From Magnetospirillum sp. 15-1 (GTDB lineage: Bacteria > Pseudomonadota > Alphaproteobacteria > Rhodospirillales > Magnetospirillaceae), in NCBI RefSeq assembly GCF_900184795.1, contig NZ_FXXN01000018.1, forward strand, positions 92,611-156,610: a stretch of 64,000 nt of DNA, written 5' to 3'. The notes under the pieces are model-generated. The model was not told the DNA's origin and did no database searches. It saw nothing but the letters and a program-made list of their open reading frames with translations. Shown piece by piece: positions 55,053 to 63,258 of the stretch; the first letter of the stretch is position 1; every line of letters begins with the position of its first letter. The position numbers were made by a program, and so were the translations under genes.

Positions 55053-55083
55053 TGCCGCAGGTCATTTGATGGGATGGGTGGTA

Positions 55084-55506
55084 TTATTCCTCGGGCGGAA
55101 CGGCCCGCTTGCGGCCCTGCGGGTCGATCGCCACATAGGTGAAGATGGCACTGGTGACCTTCACCAGCCGGTCGCTGCCGCCATTTCGGCGGACCCAGGC
55201 CTGAATGCGGATCGAGATCGAGGTCCGCCCGACCCGGATAATCTCGGTGTAGCAGCTCACCTCGTCGCCCACATGGACAGGTTCGAGGAACTCCATTCCT
55301 TCCACGGCGATGGTCGGGCAATGGCCCCCCGCGCGCCGATAGGCGTGGGTGCCGCCCGCCAGGTCCATCTGGGCCAGCATCCATCCTCCGAATACGTGGC
55401 CGAACGGATTGGTGTCGGCGGGCATGGCGATGGCCCTGGTGGAGAGCCGTCCCCGGGGAGCACTGCTGATCTCGATGCTCTCCCCCACCACCAGATCACC
55501 TTGCAT
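55084..55506 (-). CDS. Acyl-CoA thioesterase, YciA-type hotdog fold
   Basis: 140 residues. The motif ADTNPFGHVFGGWMLAQMD is the signature of the YciA/acyl-CoA hydrolase group, with Asp as catalytic residue. Overlaps the start of the isomerase gene by 11 nt, so it is the last gene of the gentisate operon. It may release CoA from dead-end aromatic or acyl thioesters. Confidence 0.85.
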   Translation of the reverse strand: MQGDLVVGESIEISSAPRGRLSTRAIAMPADTNPFGHVFGGWMLAQMDLAGGTHAYRRAGGHCPTIAVEGMEFLEPVHVGDEVSCYTEIIRVGRTSISIRIQAWVRRNGGSDRLVKVTSAIFTYVAIDPQGRKRAVPPEE

Positions 55507-56134
55507 CGGGCTGCTCCTCGGGAGCGGCGCGCCGGAAGGCGTCGAGTTCGCCACAGGCCCGGTCGACGGCGACGATAGTGGGATAGGGCGAGAGATCGAC
55601 CTTGAAGCGCCGGGCGCTTTCCACCTGGGGGACCAGATAGACGTCGGCCATGGTCGGGGTGGCGCCGAAGCAGAAGGCGCCGCGCCGCCGGTCGGCGGCC
55701 AGCATGGCCTCCAGGGCGTCAAATCCTGCCATGATCCAGGTAGCGCACCAGGCGAGCACCGCCGTTTCGTCGCAGCCCAGCGACTTGCGCAGGTATTCCA
55801 GGATACGCCGGTTGTTGATGGGGTGGATGTCGCAGCCGACGATGGCTGCCAGGGCACGGACCCGCGCCCGGTCGTCCGGGGCGGCGGGCAGCAGGGGCGG
55901 CTGGGGATAGCGTTCCTCCAGCCATTCGATGATGGCCGGCGACTGGGTCAGGACCAGATCGCCCTCCACCAGGGCGGGAACCAGCCCTTGTGGATTGAGG
56001 GCCTTGAAGGCGGCGCCCAGATGTTGCTCGCTCCTGAGATCGACCGCCACGTACTCGTAGTCCAGCCCCTTCAGGTTCAGCGCGATGCGCAGGCGGTGCG
56101 AGGTGCCGCTGCGGAAGAAATTATGGATCTGCAT
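55496..56134 (-). CDS. Maleylpyruvate isomerase (zeta-class glutathione transferase type)
   Basis: 212 residues: thioredoxin-like N-terminal domain with FRSGTSHRLRIALNLKGL (the Ser-rich glutathione site of zeta-class enzymes) and a helical C-terminal domain. In the gentisate route it turns maleylpyruvate into fumarylpyruvate using glutathione. Neighbours on both sides (dioxygenase, fumarylpyruvate hydrolase, hydroxylase) favour this over maleylacetoacetate isomerase. Confidence 0.85.
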   Translation of the reverse strand: MQIHNFFRSGTSHRLRIALNLKGLDYEYVAVDLRSEQHLGAAFKALNPQGLVPALVEGDLVLTQSPAIIEWLEERYPQPPLLPAAPDDRARVRALAAIVGCDIHPINNRRILEYLRKSLGCDETAVLAWCATWIMAGFDALEAMLAADRRRGAFCFGATPTMADVYLVPQVESARRFKVDLSPYPTIVAVDRACGELDAFRRAAPEEQPDAR

Positions 56135-56149
56135 CGTCGCCTCCTTGGC

Positions 56150-57348
56150 TCAGGTCGAGGACAGGCAGTTGGTGACGTTCCATCCGTACAGCCACGCCAT
56201 GGCGTCATAGAACTGTTCGGGCCGGCGCCCCGTCCACAGGTCGTTGCGCACCAGCCGCTCGACACCCTTGGCGTGGTAGATGCGCCCCATCTCGCGCGCC
56301 GCCAGGACCACCCGGGCGGTGCGCACCACCCGCGAGCGCTGATAGAGCGCGAAGGCCTTGGCGATATCGTCGCCGGTGCTCCGCAGGGCTTCGCCCAGGG
56401 TCACCGCATCCTCCAGCGCCATGCACGCGCCTTGCGCCAGATATTGCAGCATGGATGGGCCGCGTCACCCAACAGGGTGATCCGGCCGAACGACCACTGC
56501 CCGATGGGCTCGCGGTCGGCGGTGGCCCAGCGCTTCCAGCTCTTGGGCAGGTCGATCAGCCGCCGCGCCCGCGGGCAGGTGTCGGTGTAGTAGGACACCA
56601 CCTCCTCCCGGCTGCCTTCGGTGACGCCCCATTCCTCGGCATTGCGGCTGTGGAAGGTCACCACCACGTTGTACTGCTCGCCGCCGCGCAAGGGATAATG
56701 GACCAGATGGTAGTTGGGGCCGACCCAGATGCTGGCGGCGTTCCATTGCAGGTCTTCGGGAAAGTCCTTCCTGTCCACCACGGCGCGATAGACCACGTGG
56801 CCGGAGACGCGCGGCGGGTCGCCGACCAGCTGCTGGCGGACCACCGAGCGGACGCCGTCGGCGGCGATCAGCGCCACGCCGCGATGGGCCTTGCCGTGCT
56901 GGTCATAGACGGTGACGCCGTCGGCATCCTGCTCGACCTTTTCCACCCGGGTCGAGGTGAGAAAGCGGACGCGCCCGGTCGCCTGAGCGCCTTCCAGCAG
57001 CGACAGATGCACGTCGGCGCGGTGGATCACCGCATAGGGATTGCCGAAGCGCTGGCGGAACGCCTCGCCGGTGGGGACACGGGCCACCAGGCTCTCGTCC
57101 AGGGCATCGTGCATCACCATCTCGTCGGTGAACACCGAGCGGCGGCGGGCGGCCTCGCCCACCCCCAGGGCGTCAAAGGCGTGGAAGGCGTTGGGGCCAA
57201 GCTGGATGCCGGCGCCGATCTCGCCGATCTCGGCGGCCTGTTCCAGAACCTCGACCGAGAATCCCCGGCGTACCAGGGCCAGGGCCGCCGCCAGTCCACC
57301 GATGCCGCCGCCGGCGACGATCACCGAATCCTGCTTGCTCATGTGCAT
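56150..57348 (-). pseudogene. 3-hydroxybenzoate 6-hydroxylase, frameshifted
   Basis: An FAD monooxygenase. The N-terminal part (from 57348) has GGGIGGLAAALALVRRG, the middle motif LIAADGVRSVVR and GRITLLGDAAHP. At 56453-56454 one base of a CCC run is missing, so the frame shifts after AAHP; the proper continuation MLQYLAQGACMALEDAV is in the next frame and runs to 56150. Joined, it would be about 400 residues, the normal size. It would convert 3-hydroxybenzoate to gentisate. A sequencing slip cannot be excluded. Confidence 0.85.
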
Positions 57349-57364
57349 ATCCTCCCTCGCCGCT

Positions 57365-58075
57365 CTACTCGGGCTGGCCGATATCCAGGGAAACCTCGCC
57401 GATCCCCTCGATATGACCCGTGATGCGATCGCCGGGCCGGACTGCCCCGACCCCGTCCGGAGTGCCGGTGTAGATCAGGTCGCCGGGTTGCAGGTGGTAG
57501 AATTTCGACAGGTCGGCCAGCAGTTCGGGGATGCTCCAGATCAGCTGGGAGAGGTCGGCCGACTGGCGAGACTGGCCATTGACCGCCAGGGTGATCGCCC
57601 CCCGGGACAGCACGCCGAGGGCGCCGATGGGTACGACCTCGCCACAAACCGCCGAACGTTCGAAATCCTTGCCCAGATCCCAGGGCCGCCCCTGCTCGCG
57701 CGCCACCAGTTGCAGGTCGCGCCGCGTCATGTCGAGACCGGCGGCATAGCCGTGGATCAAGGAAGCGGCCTCGGCTTCGGAAACCCGGAAACCGGGCGCG
57801 CCGATGGCCACCACCAACTCCATCTCGTGGTGATAGTTGTCGGTGCCGCAGGGATAGGGCACCGTCGCCCCCGATTCCACCAGGGTCGAGGCCGATTTGG
57901 TGAAGTAGAAGGGGCGGGCGTTGGCCTTGTCCACCGGCACCCCCATCTCGAGGGCATGGGCGTGGTAGTTGCGCCCGACGCAGAAGATGCGGTTGACCGG
58001 ATAGCGTGCCTCCGTGCCACGAACCGGCAGCGAGACAACGGGCGGCGGGGGCCAGAGATAGTCGGGATGAGCCAT
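57365..58075 (-). CDS. Fumarylpyruvate hydrolase (FAH family)
   Basis: 236 residues with the FAH-family core: IFCVGRNYHAHALEMG at the N terminus and metal ligands in EMELVVAIG and the following Asp region. It hydrolyses fumarylpyruvate to fumarate and pyruvate. It lies between the dioxygenase and the hydroxylase in one operon, with gaps of 16-17 nt. Confidence 0.9.
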   Translation of the reverse strand: MAHPDYLWPPPPVVSLPVRGTEARYPVNRIFCVGRNYHAHALEMGVPVDKANARPFYFTKSASTLVESGATVPYPCGTDNYHHEMELVVAIGAPGFRVSEAEAASLIHGYAAGLDMTRRDLQLVAREQGRPWDLGKDFERSAVCGEVVPIGALGVLSRGAITLAVNGQSRQSADLSQLIWSIPELLADLSKFYHLQPGDLIYTGTPDGVGAVRPGDRITGHIEGIGEVSLDIGQPE

Positions 58076-58092
58076 GGCGGTTGTTCCTTCGG

Positions 58093-59130
58093 TCAGGAGC
58101 GGGTTTCGTAGAGGCCGAGCTTCTTGTGCAGCGGCGTCTCGTCGGCCAGGAAGAGGAAGGCGGGCCGGTCACCCGAGCGGTTGTGCAGTGTCACCGGCAC
58201 ATAACCGGGGGCGCAGCAGGTATCGGCGGGCGCCAGCCGGAAGCGCTGGTCCTCCACCAGGATTTCGCTCTCGCCCTCGATCTGGTGAAACACCATGGCC
58301 GGGGAGCGGGCCGGCAGCGTCAGGCTTTCGCCGGGGCGCAGCATCAAGGCCGAGAAGCCGAGGATGTTCTGGCAATCGGCGCCGGTTTCCGGGTTGACGT
58401 AGGCCACCTGCACCACCTCCACCCTGGGCTCGGCGGCGGCCAGCGCCTCGAGGGCGGCGCGCGCCTCCGACCAGGGATAACGCAGCATGGGGTAAGGCTG
58501 GGCGGTCCGGCCGAACACCGGCGAGGGAACGATGCCGCCGCTCCGGTAGGCGCGCTCGGCGCCTTGGCGGGTGACGGCCTGGGCCTTACCCTCGGTGACA
58601 TAGGAGGCCTCGAGGTAATAGACCAGCGGCAGGTCGAGAACATCGAGCCACACCACCGGCTGGTCGCCGTCATGCCCGTGCTCGTGCCACAGGCCGGTGG
58701 GGGTAAGGATCAGGTCGCCCCGGCTCATGGGGCACTTCTCGCCGTCCACCGTGGTATAGGCGCCCTCGCCCTCGACGATCATGCGCACCGCGTTGGGGGT
58801 GTGGCGATGGGACGGCGCCCATTCCCCGGGCAGCAGCAATTGCATGCCCAGATAGATGGAGGCGCTGGCCTGCATCCTGTCCAGACCGTGGCCGGGATTG
58901 GCCAGCACCAGGACGCGGCGCTCGGCCTTCTCGATGGGCGTCAGCTCCCCGGCCCGCATCAGCAGCGGGCGCAACGCGGCATAGGACCAGCAGATCGGCC
59001 GGGTGCGCCGGCTCGGTGCGCCGGGCGGCAGGACGCTGCGCAAACTGGGCCACAGCGGCACCAGATTCTGAGCGGTGAGATCCTCCCGGTAGCTTTCCGG
59101 CAGGTCGGCGAGTCGACCGAGCTCTTGCAT
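58093..59130 (-). CDS. Gentisate 1,2-dioxygenase
   Basis: 345 residues of the bicupin family. The iron ligands are visible in PSHRHTPNAVRMIVEGEG, with a second, degenerate cupin in the C-terminal half. It opens the ring of gentisate with oxygen to maleylpyruvate. The start at 59130 (MQELGRLADLP) fits the family; the longer frame enters the promoter region. Confidence 0.9.
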   Translation of the reverse strand: MQELGRLADLPESYREDLTAQNLVPLWPSLRSVLPPGAPSRRTRPICWSYAALRPLLMRAGELTPIEKAERRVLVLANPGHGLDRMQASASIYLGMQLLLPGEWAPSHRHTPNAVRMIVEGEGAYTTVDGEKCPMSRGDLILTPTGLWHEHGHDGDQPVVWLDVLDLPLVYYLEASYVTEGKAQAVTRQGAERAYRSGGIVPSPVFGRTAQPYPMLRYPWSEARAALEALAAAEPRVEVVQVAYVNPETGADCQNILGFSALMLRPGESLTLPARSPAMVFHQIEGESEILVEDQRFRLAPADTCCAPGYVPVTLHNRSGDRPAFLFLADETPLHKKLGLYETRS

Positions 59131-59239
59131 CTGTTTCCCTCTCACGATGATCGGGGAGACGACACGCCGGTGATCGGGGCGGTCGCCAACCTGTGGTGAC
59201 GCCCCGATTGTACCCACAGGGGGGCTATTCCATACAGGC

Positions 59240-59260
59240 ATTTTATAATATATATAAAAT
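59240..59260. promoter_or_regulatory. LysR operator candidate in the gentisate promoter region
   Basis: ATTTTATAATATATATAAAAT has perfect 8-bp inverted arms and contains a T-N11-A spacing. It lies between the divergent dioxygenase and LysR genes, very AT-rich against the GC-rich background. Confidence 0.55.
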
Positions 59261-59276
59261 TCGAATTTAGAATAAT

Positions 59277-60209
59277 ATGGCTGCGATGAACATCTCCGAC
59301 ACCCGTCTGCTGAGCGTCTTCGACGAGATCTACAAGACCCGCAGCGTCAGCCGCGCCGCCGAGGCGCTCGGCCTGGGCCAGCCGGCGGTGAGCATCGCCC
59401 TGGGCAAACTGCGCCAGCATTTTAGCGATCCGCTGTTCGTCCGCACCAGCGGCGGCATGGACCCGACTCCGCTGGCCGAGGAATTATGGGGGCCGATCCG
59501 GACGGCGCTCGACGCCCTGGGCGAGGCGCTGGGGCGTCGCAGCGCCTTTGACGCCACCTCCTCGGAACGCCGCTTTCGCATCTGCATGACCGATATCAGC
59601 CAGATGGTAATCCTGCCCCGGCTTTGGAGCCCGTTGCGTGCCACCGCCCCCAGTGTCCGTATCGAGGCGCTGCCGCTGGCCAGTGCAGGCCAGACGGCCC
59701 AATTGCTGGAAAGCGGCGCCGCCGATCTGGCCATCGGCTTCATGCCCCATCTGGATGCCGGCTTCTATCAGCAGGTGCTGTTCCGCCAGCATTACGTCGT
59801 CCTGGCCAGCGCCGACCACGCCCGGGTTCGCTCCGGCCTCGATCTCGAGCAGTTCCAGACCGAGGAGCATGTGGCCTTCACCACCGCCGGCACCGGCCAC
59901 CAGATCATCGACCAGGAACTGGCCCGCCAGGGCATCCATCGGCGGGTGGCGCTCACCATCCCCAACTTCGTCGGGGCCGCCTTCGCCATCGAGCGCACCA
60001 ACCTGCTGATGATCATTCCCCGGCGCCTGGGGGAATTGCTGCGCGGCCGCGGTGAATTCAGTATCTTTCCACTGCCGTTCCCCATGCCGGATTATGCCGT
60101 CAAACAGTACTGGCACGAACGCTATCACCACGATCCCGGCAGCCGCTGGCTGCGGACGCTGATTTCCCATGTGGTGGCGGAAGAATCCGCTGACGGATAC
60201 ACCTCTTGA
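59277..60209 (+). CDS. LysR-type regulator of the gentisate genes
   Basis: 310 residues: an N-terminal winged helix-turn-helix (LLSVFDEIYKTRSVSRAAEALGL then AVSIALGKLRQHF) and a LysR substrate-binding domain. It is divergent from the gentisate operon, the usual place for its activator; the ligand is probably 3-hydroxybenzoate or gentisate. The next ATG, at 59286, is a possible alternative start. Confidence 0.9.
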   Translation: MAAMNISDTRLLSVFDEIYKTRSVSRAAEALGLGQPAVSIALGKLRQHFSDPLFVRTSGGMDPTPLAEELWGPIRTALDALGEALGRRSAFDATSSERRFRICMTDISQMVILPRLWSPLRATAPSVRIEALPLASAGQTAQLLESGAADLAIGFMPHLDAGFYQQVLFRQHYVVLASADHARVRSGLDLEQFQTEEHVAFTTAGTGHQIIDQELARQGIHRRVALTIPNFVGAAFAIERTNLLMIIPRRLGELLRGRGEFSIFPLPFPMPDYAVKQYWHERYHHDPGSRWLRTLISHVVAEESADGYTS

Positions 60210-60230
60210 TCGACCAATAATTTAATTGCC

Positions 60231-60262
60231 GAGACACACGGCCATCGGGCCGCATGTCTCGA
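60231..60262 (+). terminator. Hairpin after the LysR gene
   Basis: Arms CGAGACA/TGTCTCG and CGGCC/GGCCG with an ATCG loop, 22 nt past the stop. No T run; could act in both directions. Confidence 0.55.
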
Positions 60263-60567
60263 ACAAGAGCCCACGCACCCGGCGGGGACATGAATCGTCA
60301 GAGAATTGACATCCCCCCTTCCGCACATGACGATGGATACGAGGAGACGGCCCTATACGAGGGCCGACCTTGCACAGCCCCGAGGCGCCAAGAGTCGGTT
60401 GATGAGCGTCGGAACCCGCTTTCCGACAGAAGAAATTTGGGGTCCAGGGCCGCCGGGCCGAAACAATGAACTCAATGCTTCCGGCATGGGAGCAAGTTTC
60501 TCTGCTACTTGGTCGTGATGAAAGGATATCGGCCTTTCGTCCGAGCCGCGTAACGTCGGAGTAGGGC
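60263..60567. other. Intergenic region without recognised features
   Basis: About 300 bases between the LysR hairpin and the DUF1489 gene. Short open frames here show no conserved pattern, and I see no repeat or clear promoter. Confidence 0.5.
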
Positions 60568-60975
60568 ATGATTCATCTTATCAAGTTGGCAGTCGGCTGC
60601 GACGGCATCGACGCCTTGAAGACATTCCAGGCGGCTCGGTTAGCCGCCTTCGGCCACGTCTTCCACCTGACCCGCGCAGTTCCCAAGCGCGCCGACGAAC
60701 TGACCGAGGACGGCTCGATCTATTGGGTCATCAAGGGGTTCATCACCGCCCGCCAGCGGGTACTGGACGTGCAGAGAGACTGGGATGAGGAAGGACGGCC
60801 GCGCTGCCGCCTGATCCTGGATGCGGAGGTGATCAGCGTGGAGTCACGCGCCATGAAGCCGTTCCAGGGCTGGCGCTACCTGCCCCCCGATTCCGCCCCA
60901 CGTGACCGCCGCCCGGGCGAACAGGAACCACCTCCCGAAATGGCCGCCGAACTGCGGGCGCTGGGGCTGATCTGA
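60568..60975 (+). CDS. DUF1489 family protein
   Basis: 135 residues beginning MIHLIKLAVGCDGIDAL and containing YWVIKGFITARQRVLDV, the pattern of DUF1489, a conserved single-copy family of Alphaproteobacteria without known function. It supports the taxonomic placement of the window and marks the end of the core-like segment before the mobile debris. Confidence 0.85.
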   Translation: MIHLIKLAVGCDGIDALKTFQAARLAAFGHVFHLTRAVPKRADELTEDGSIYWVIKGFITARQRVLDVQRDWDEEGRPRCRLILDAEVISVESRAMKPFQGWRYLPPDSAPRDRRPGEQEPPPEMAAELRALGLI

Positions 60976-61022
60976 CTGCCCACCGCCCCTACCGCCGGCT
61001 CAAGAATTTCGAAAGACTGTCG

Positions 61023-61045
61023 CGGGGGGTAATCCCCCCGTTTTT
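61023..61045 (+). terminator. Intrinsic terminator after the DUF1489 gene
   Basis: Stem CGGGGGG/CCCCCCG with a TAAT loop (61023-61040) followed by TTTTT. A second, overlapping hairpin CCCCGTT-TTT-AACGGGG could form instead. Confidence 0.85.
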
Positions 61046-61070
61046 AACGGGGTTCTAGGCCGTAGACTCA

Positions 61071-61620
61071 TTACGCGGCGCACCAGATGCGCAGGGCGAC
61101 GAGTTTAACGGCGGCGAGGAAATTCCGGGGGTCTTTGTCATAGCGGGTGGCGATCCCCCGGAACTGCTTGATCCTGTTGAAGAAGCGTTCGACCAGATTG
61201 CGCTGGCGATAGACCCAGGCGGAAAAGGCGAAGGCGTCCTTGCGGTTGGACCTGACCGGGATGTTGGCCCAGGTCTTGTTCTTCTCGGCCAAGGCTCGGA
61301 TGGCGTTGCTGTCATAACCCTTGTCGGCCAGCAGGGTGGAGCCATCGCTCAAGGCTCCATCAAGCAATGCCTCTGCCTCGACGCTGTCGTGGACTTGGCC
61401 TGCGGTCAGACGCAAGGTGACGGGACGACCTTCCGCATCGACGAGCGCGTGGATCTTGCTGGTGAGGCCCCCACGGGAACGTCCCATGCCGCCATTGTCG
61501 AGAGCCCCTTTTTTTCCGTGCCCCCGTGCTGGTGAACGCGGACACAGGTCGAGTCGATCATGATGATGTCACCATCGTAAGCCTTGGAGATTTCCTCCAG
61601 AAGCTGGTCCCAGGGGCGCC
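61071..61620 (-). pseudogene. IS5-family transposase, N terminus missing
   Basis: The second frame (61071-61487, 138 residues) is complete and has TLLADKGYDSNAI and the helix RNLVERFFNRIKQFRG. The preceding frame is kept only from about 61620 (DQLLEEISKAYDGDIIMIDS), joined at a GGAAAAAAAGGGG slippage site near 61507-61519. Beyond 61620 the sequence changes abruptly to phage-like DNA, so the 5' part of the element was lost. It is a different element from the one at 4673. Confidence 0.8.
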
Positions 61621-61626
61621 GCCGTC

Positions 61627-62272
61627 ATGGCTGGCGGCGGTGCAGCGGGCGGCGCGACGGCGGGCACCGGCCCGGCCGGGTCGTCGGCTGGCGGCCAGCA
61701 ACACGTCGTCGTCGAATTGATCCTGCCGGCCGGTATGCGCGCCGAGATGCGCGGCACGTCTCCCGGCGTGGCGGTGATGGTCGCGCTATCAGGCGGCCCA
61801 GGGGCTGACCAGCTACGGCGCCGACTGGCCCGTCATCGCCCCCACGACGACCATGCGGGCGCAGTCCGCCGCCAATCAGGGCGCCATGGTAGCGCTGGTG
61901 CGCGGACTGGCCACGGTAGAAGCCGCCAGGGCCTCGGCGGATATCCCCTTCGTGGTCTATGACGACGCCGTGGCCGTACGCGACCAGGTCGCCGCTGGTC
62001 TGGACCAACGCATGATGACCGCGCCCGATGCTACCTATCAGGCCCTGTCCACCTTGCGGGCGGCCAGTGTCCGCGACATCACCACGCGGGGCGCTGACTT
62101 GTCGCGCCTGTCTGACATCACCAACGACGCCGACACCCCGGCCCTGGTCCTGGCCCATCGCCTGTGGGGCGATGCCGCGAAGGACACCGTCGTGCTGGAA
62201 CGTAACCCGACAATCCGCCATCCCGGTTTCATCCCCGGCGGCATGATCCTGAGGGTGCCGACCAATGGCTGA
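61627..62272 (+). pseudogene. Mu-like prophage remnant: tail region and DNA circularisation protein
   Basis: From 61778 the frame reads SRYQAAQGLTSYGADWP and continues to VLERNPTIRHPGFIPGG at the end, like the C-terminal part of the DNA circularisation protein of Mu-like phages. Before it, in another frame, lies a Gly-Ala-rich piece with VVVELILPAGMRAEMRG, perhaps from the tape-measure gene. The frame break and lack of an N terminus show decay. Confidence 0.6.
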
Positions 62273-62681
62273 TCCGGAAAACCGCGTCACCCTGTGGGTG
62301 GATGGCCAGCAACATGAGGGGTGGTCAACCGCCGCCGTGGCGTTGAACCTGGACCACATCGCCGGTGACTTCAGCCTGACCCTGACCGAGGAATATCTGG
62401 CGGGCGGTCAACTGCGGCGCCAGCCGGTAAGGGCCGGGCAGGCGTGCCGGTTGCACGACCTGCGCCGCACGGCAGCTACGCGCATGGCCGAACTCGGAGT
62501 TCCGGTCGAGCATATCGCCCGCGTGCTGAACCACGCCCCGCGAGGCGTTACGGCTACGGTGTACGACAAGCACACATACGTGCCGGAAAAACGGCGGGCA
62601 CTGGATACCTGGGCGAACTACCTGGAAAGTCTGGTAACGCCCCAGGACGGCGAGAGCAACATTGTGCCGCTCAGGGGATAG
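62265..62681 (+). CDS. Chimeric ORF: phage baseplate N terminus fused to integrase C terminus
   Basis: 138 residues. Residues 1-45 (RVTLWVDGQQHEGWSTAAVA) resemble the start of the Mu gpP-like baseplate protein and overlap the preceding gene as in Mu-like phages. From about residue 60 it is the C-terminal catalytic end of a tyrosine recombinase, with HDLRR, the NHAP His and the Tyr in ATVYDKHTY. The join near 62400-62440 looks like a deletion scar. Probably not a functional enzyme. Confidence 0.65.
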   Translation: MADPENRVTLWVDGQQHEGWSTAAVALNLDHIAGDFSLTLTEEYLAGGQLRRQPVRAGQACRLHDLRRTAATRMAELGVPVEHIARVLNHAPRGVTATVYDKHTYVPEKRRALDTWANYLESLVTPQDGESNIVPLRG

Positions 62682-62689
62682 GGGGCCGA

Positions 62690-62998
62690 TCAGGAATAGC
62701 CCGGTTCTTCAGACATGAGCCGGGCTATATCTCGCGCTCCATGAAGGACGCGAACAACGGTTATGCCGAAGCTATCGGGCTGGTAAAAAATGACATAATT
62801 GCCAAGAGGAAAGCTACGAATGCCCGCCCCATAATCTTCATGCTCCCGCCCAATAAGGGGAGCGGAAGCGATGGTTTGGCATTTTTCCTTTATGCTGGCA
62901 ACAAAGCTCACCGACACCGGCTTGTTATGCTTTGCTATATGGGCGCCAATCTTGGCAATATCGCTGATTGCTGGCTTCGAATAGGTGACGCGAGGCAT
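62690..62998 (-). CDS. ParE/RelE-type toxin
   Basis: 102 residues with the ParE fold: PAISDIAKIGAHIAKHN at the start and the typical ending GNYVIFYQPDSFGITVVRVLHGARD. It lies directly after the gene of a small acidic protein, the usual antitoxin-toxin order. ParE toxins act on gyrase; whether this one does cannot be read from sequence. Confidence 0.82.
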   Translation of the reverse strand: MPRVTYSKPAISDIAKIGAHIAKHNKPVSVSFVASIKEKCQTIASAPLIGREHEDYGAGIRSFPLGNYVIFYQPDSFGITVVRVLHGARDIARLMSEEPGYS

Positions 62999-63000
62999 AG

Positions 63001-63258
63001 CTACTCGGCAGCCTCGTCATCCATCAACCGTGCAATTTCGGCGTATGCCTCGTCCTCGTCGTAGACCTCGCCTGCCGCGATGGCCGCAAGACCTTCCTGA
63101 ATTTTGGCGCGGGTCTCCAAAAAGTCGGCGGCATCCTCAACCGAAAGTTTTTGGATATGGACGGCATACACAGCCCCGGCCTCGCTGCCTTTGAGCGCGG
63201 CGGAAAGCTCGGGAGGCAGCTTGTCCCCCTGCATCGCCAATGTCGCGCTGTTCCGCAT
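63001..63258 (-). CDS. Antitoxin partner of the ParE-like toxin
   Basis: 85 residues, acidic at the C terminus (EAYAEIARLMDDEAAE), with the start at 63258 (MRNSATLAMQ); a longer frame from 63381 is less likely. Size, acidity and the 2-nt gap to the toxin gene support an antitoxin, although the N-terminal DNA-binding fold is not clearly recognisable. Confidence 0.65.
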   Translation of the reverse strand: MRNSATLAMQGDKLPPELSAALKGSEAGAVYAVHIQKLSVEDAADFLETRAKIQEGLAAIAAGEVYDEDEAYAEIARLMDDEAAE

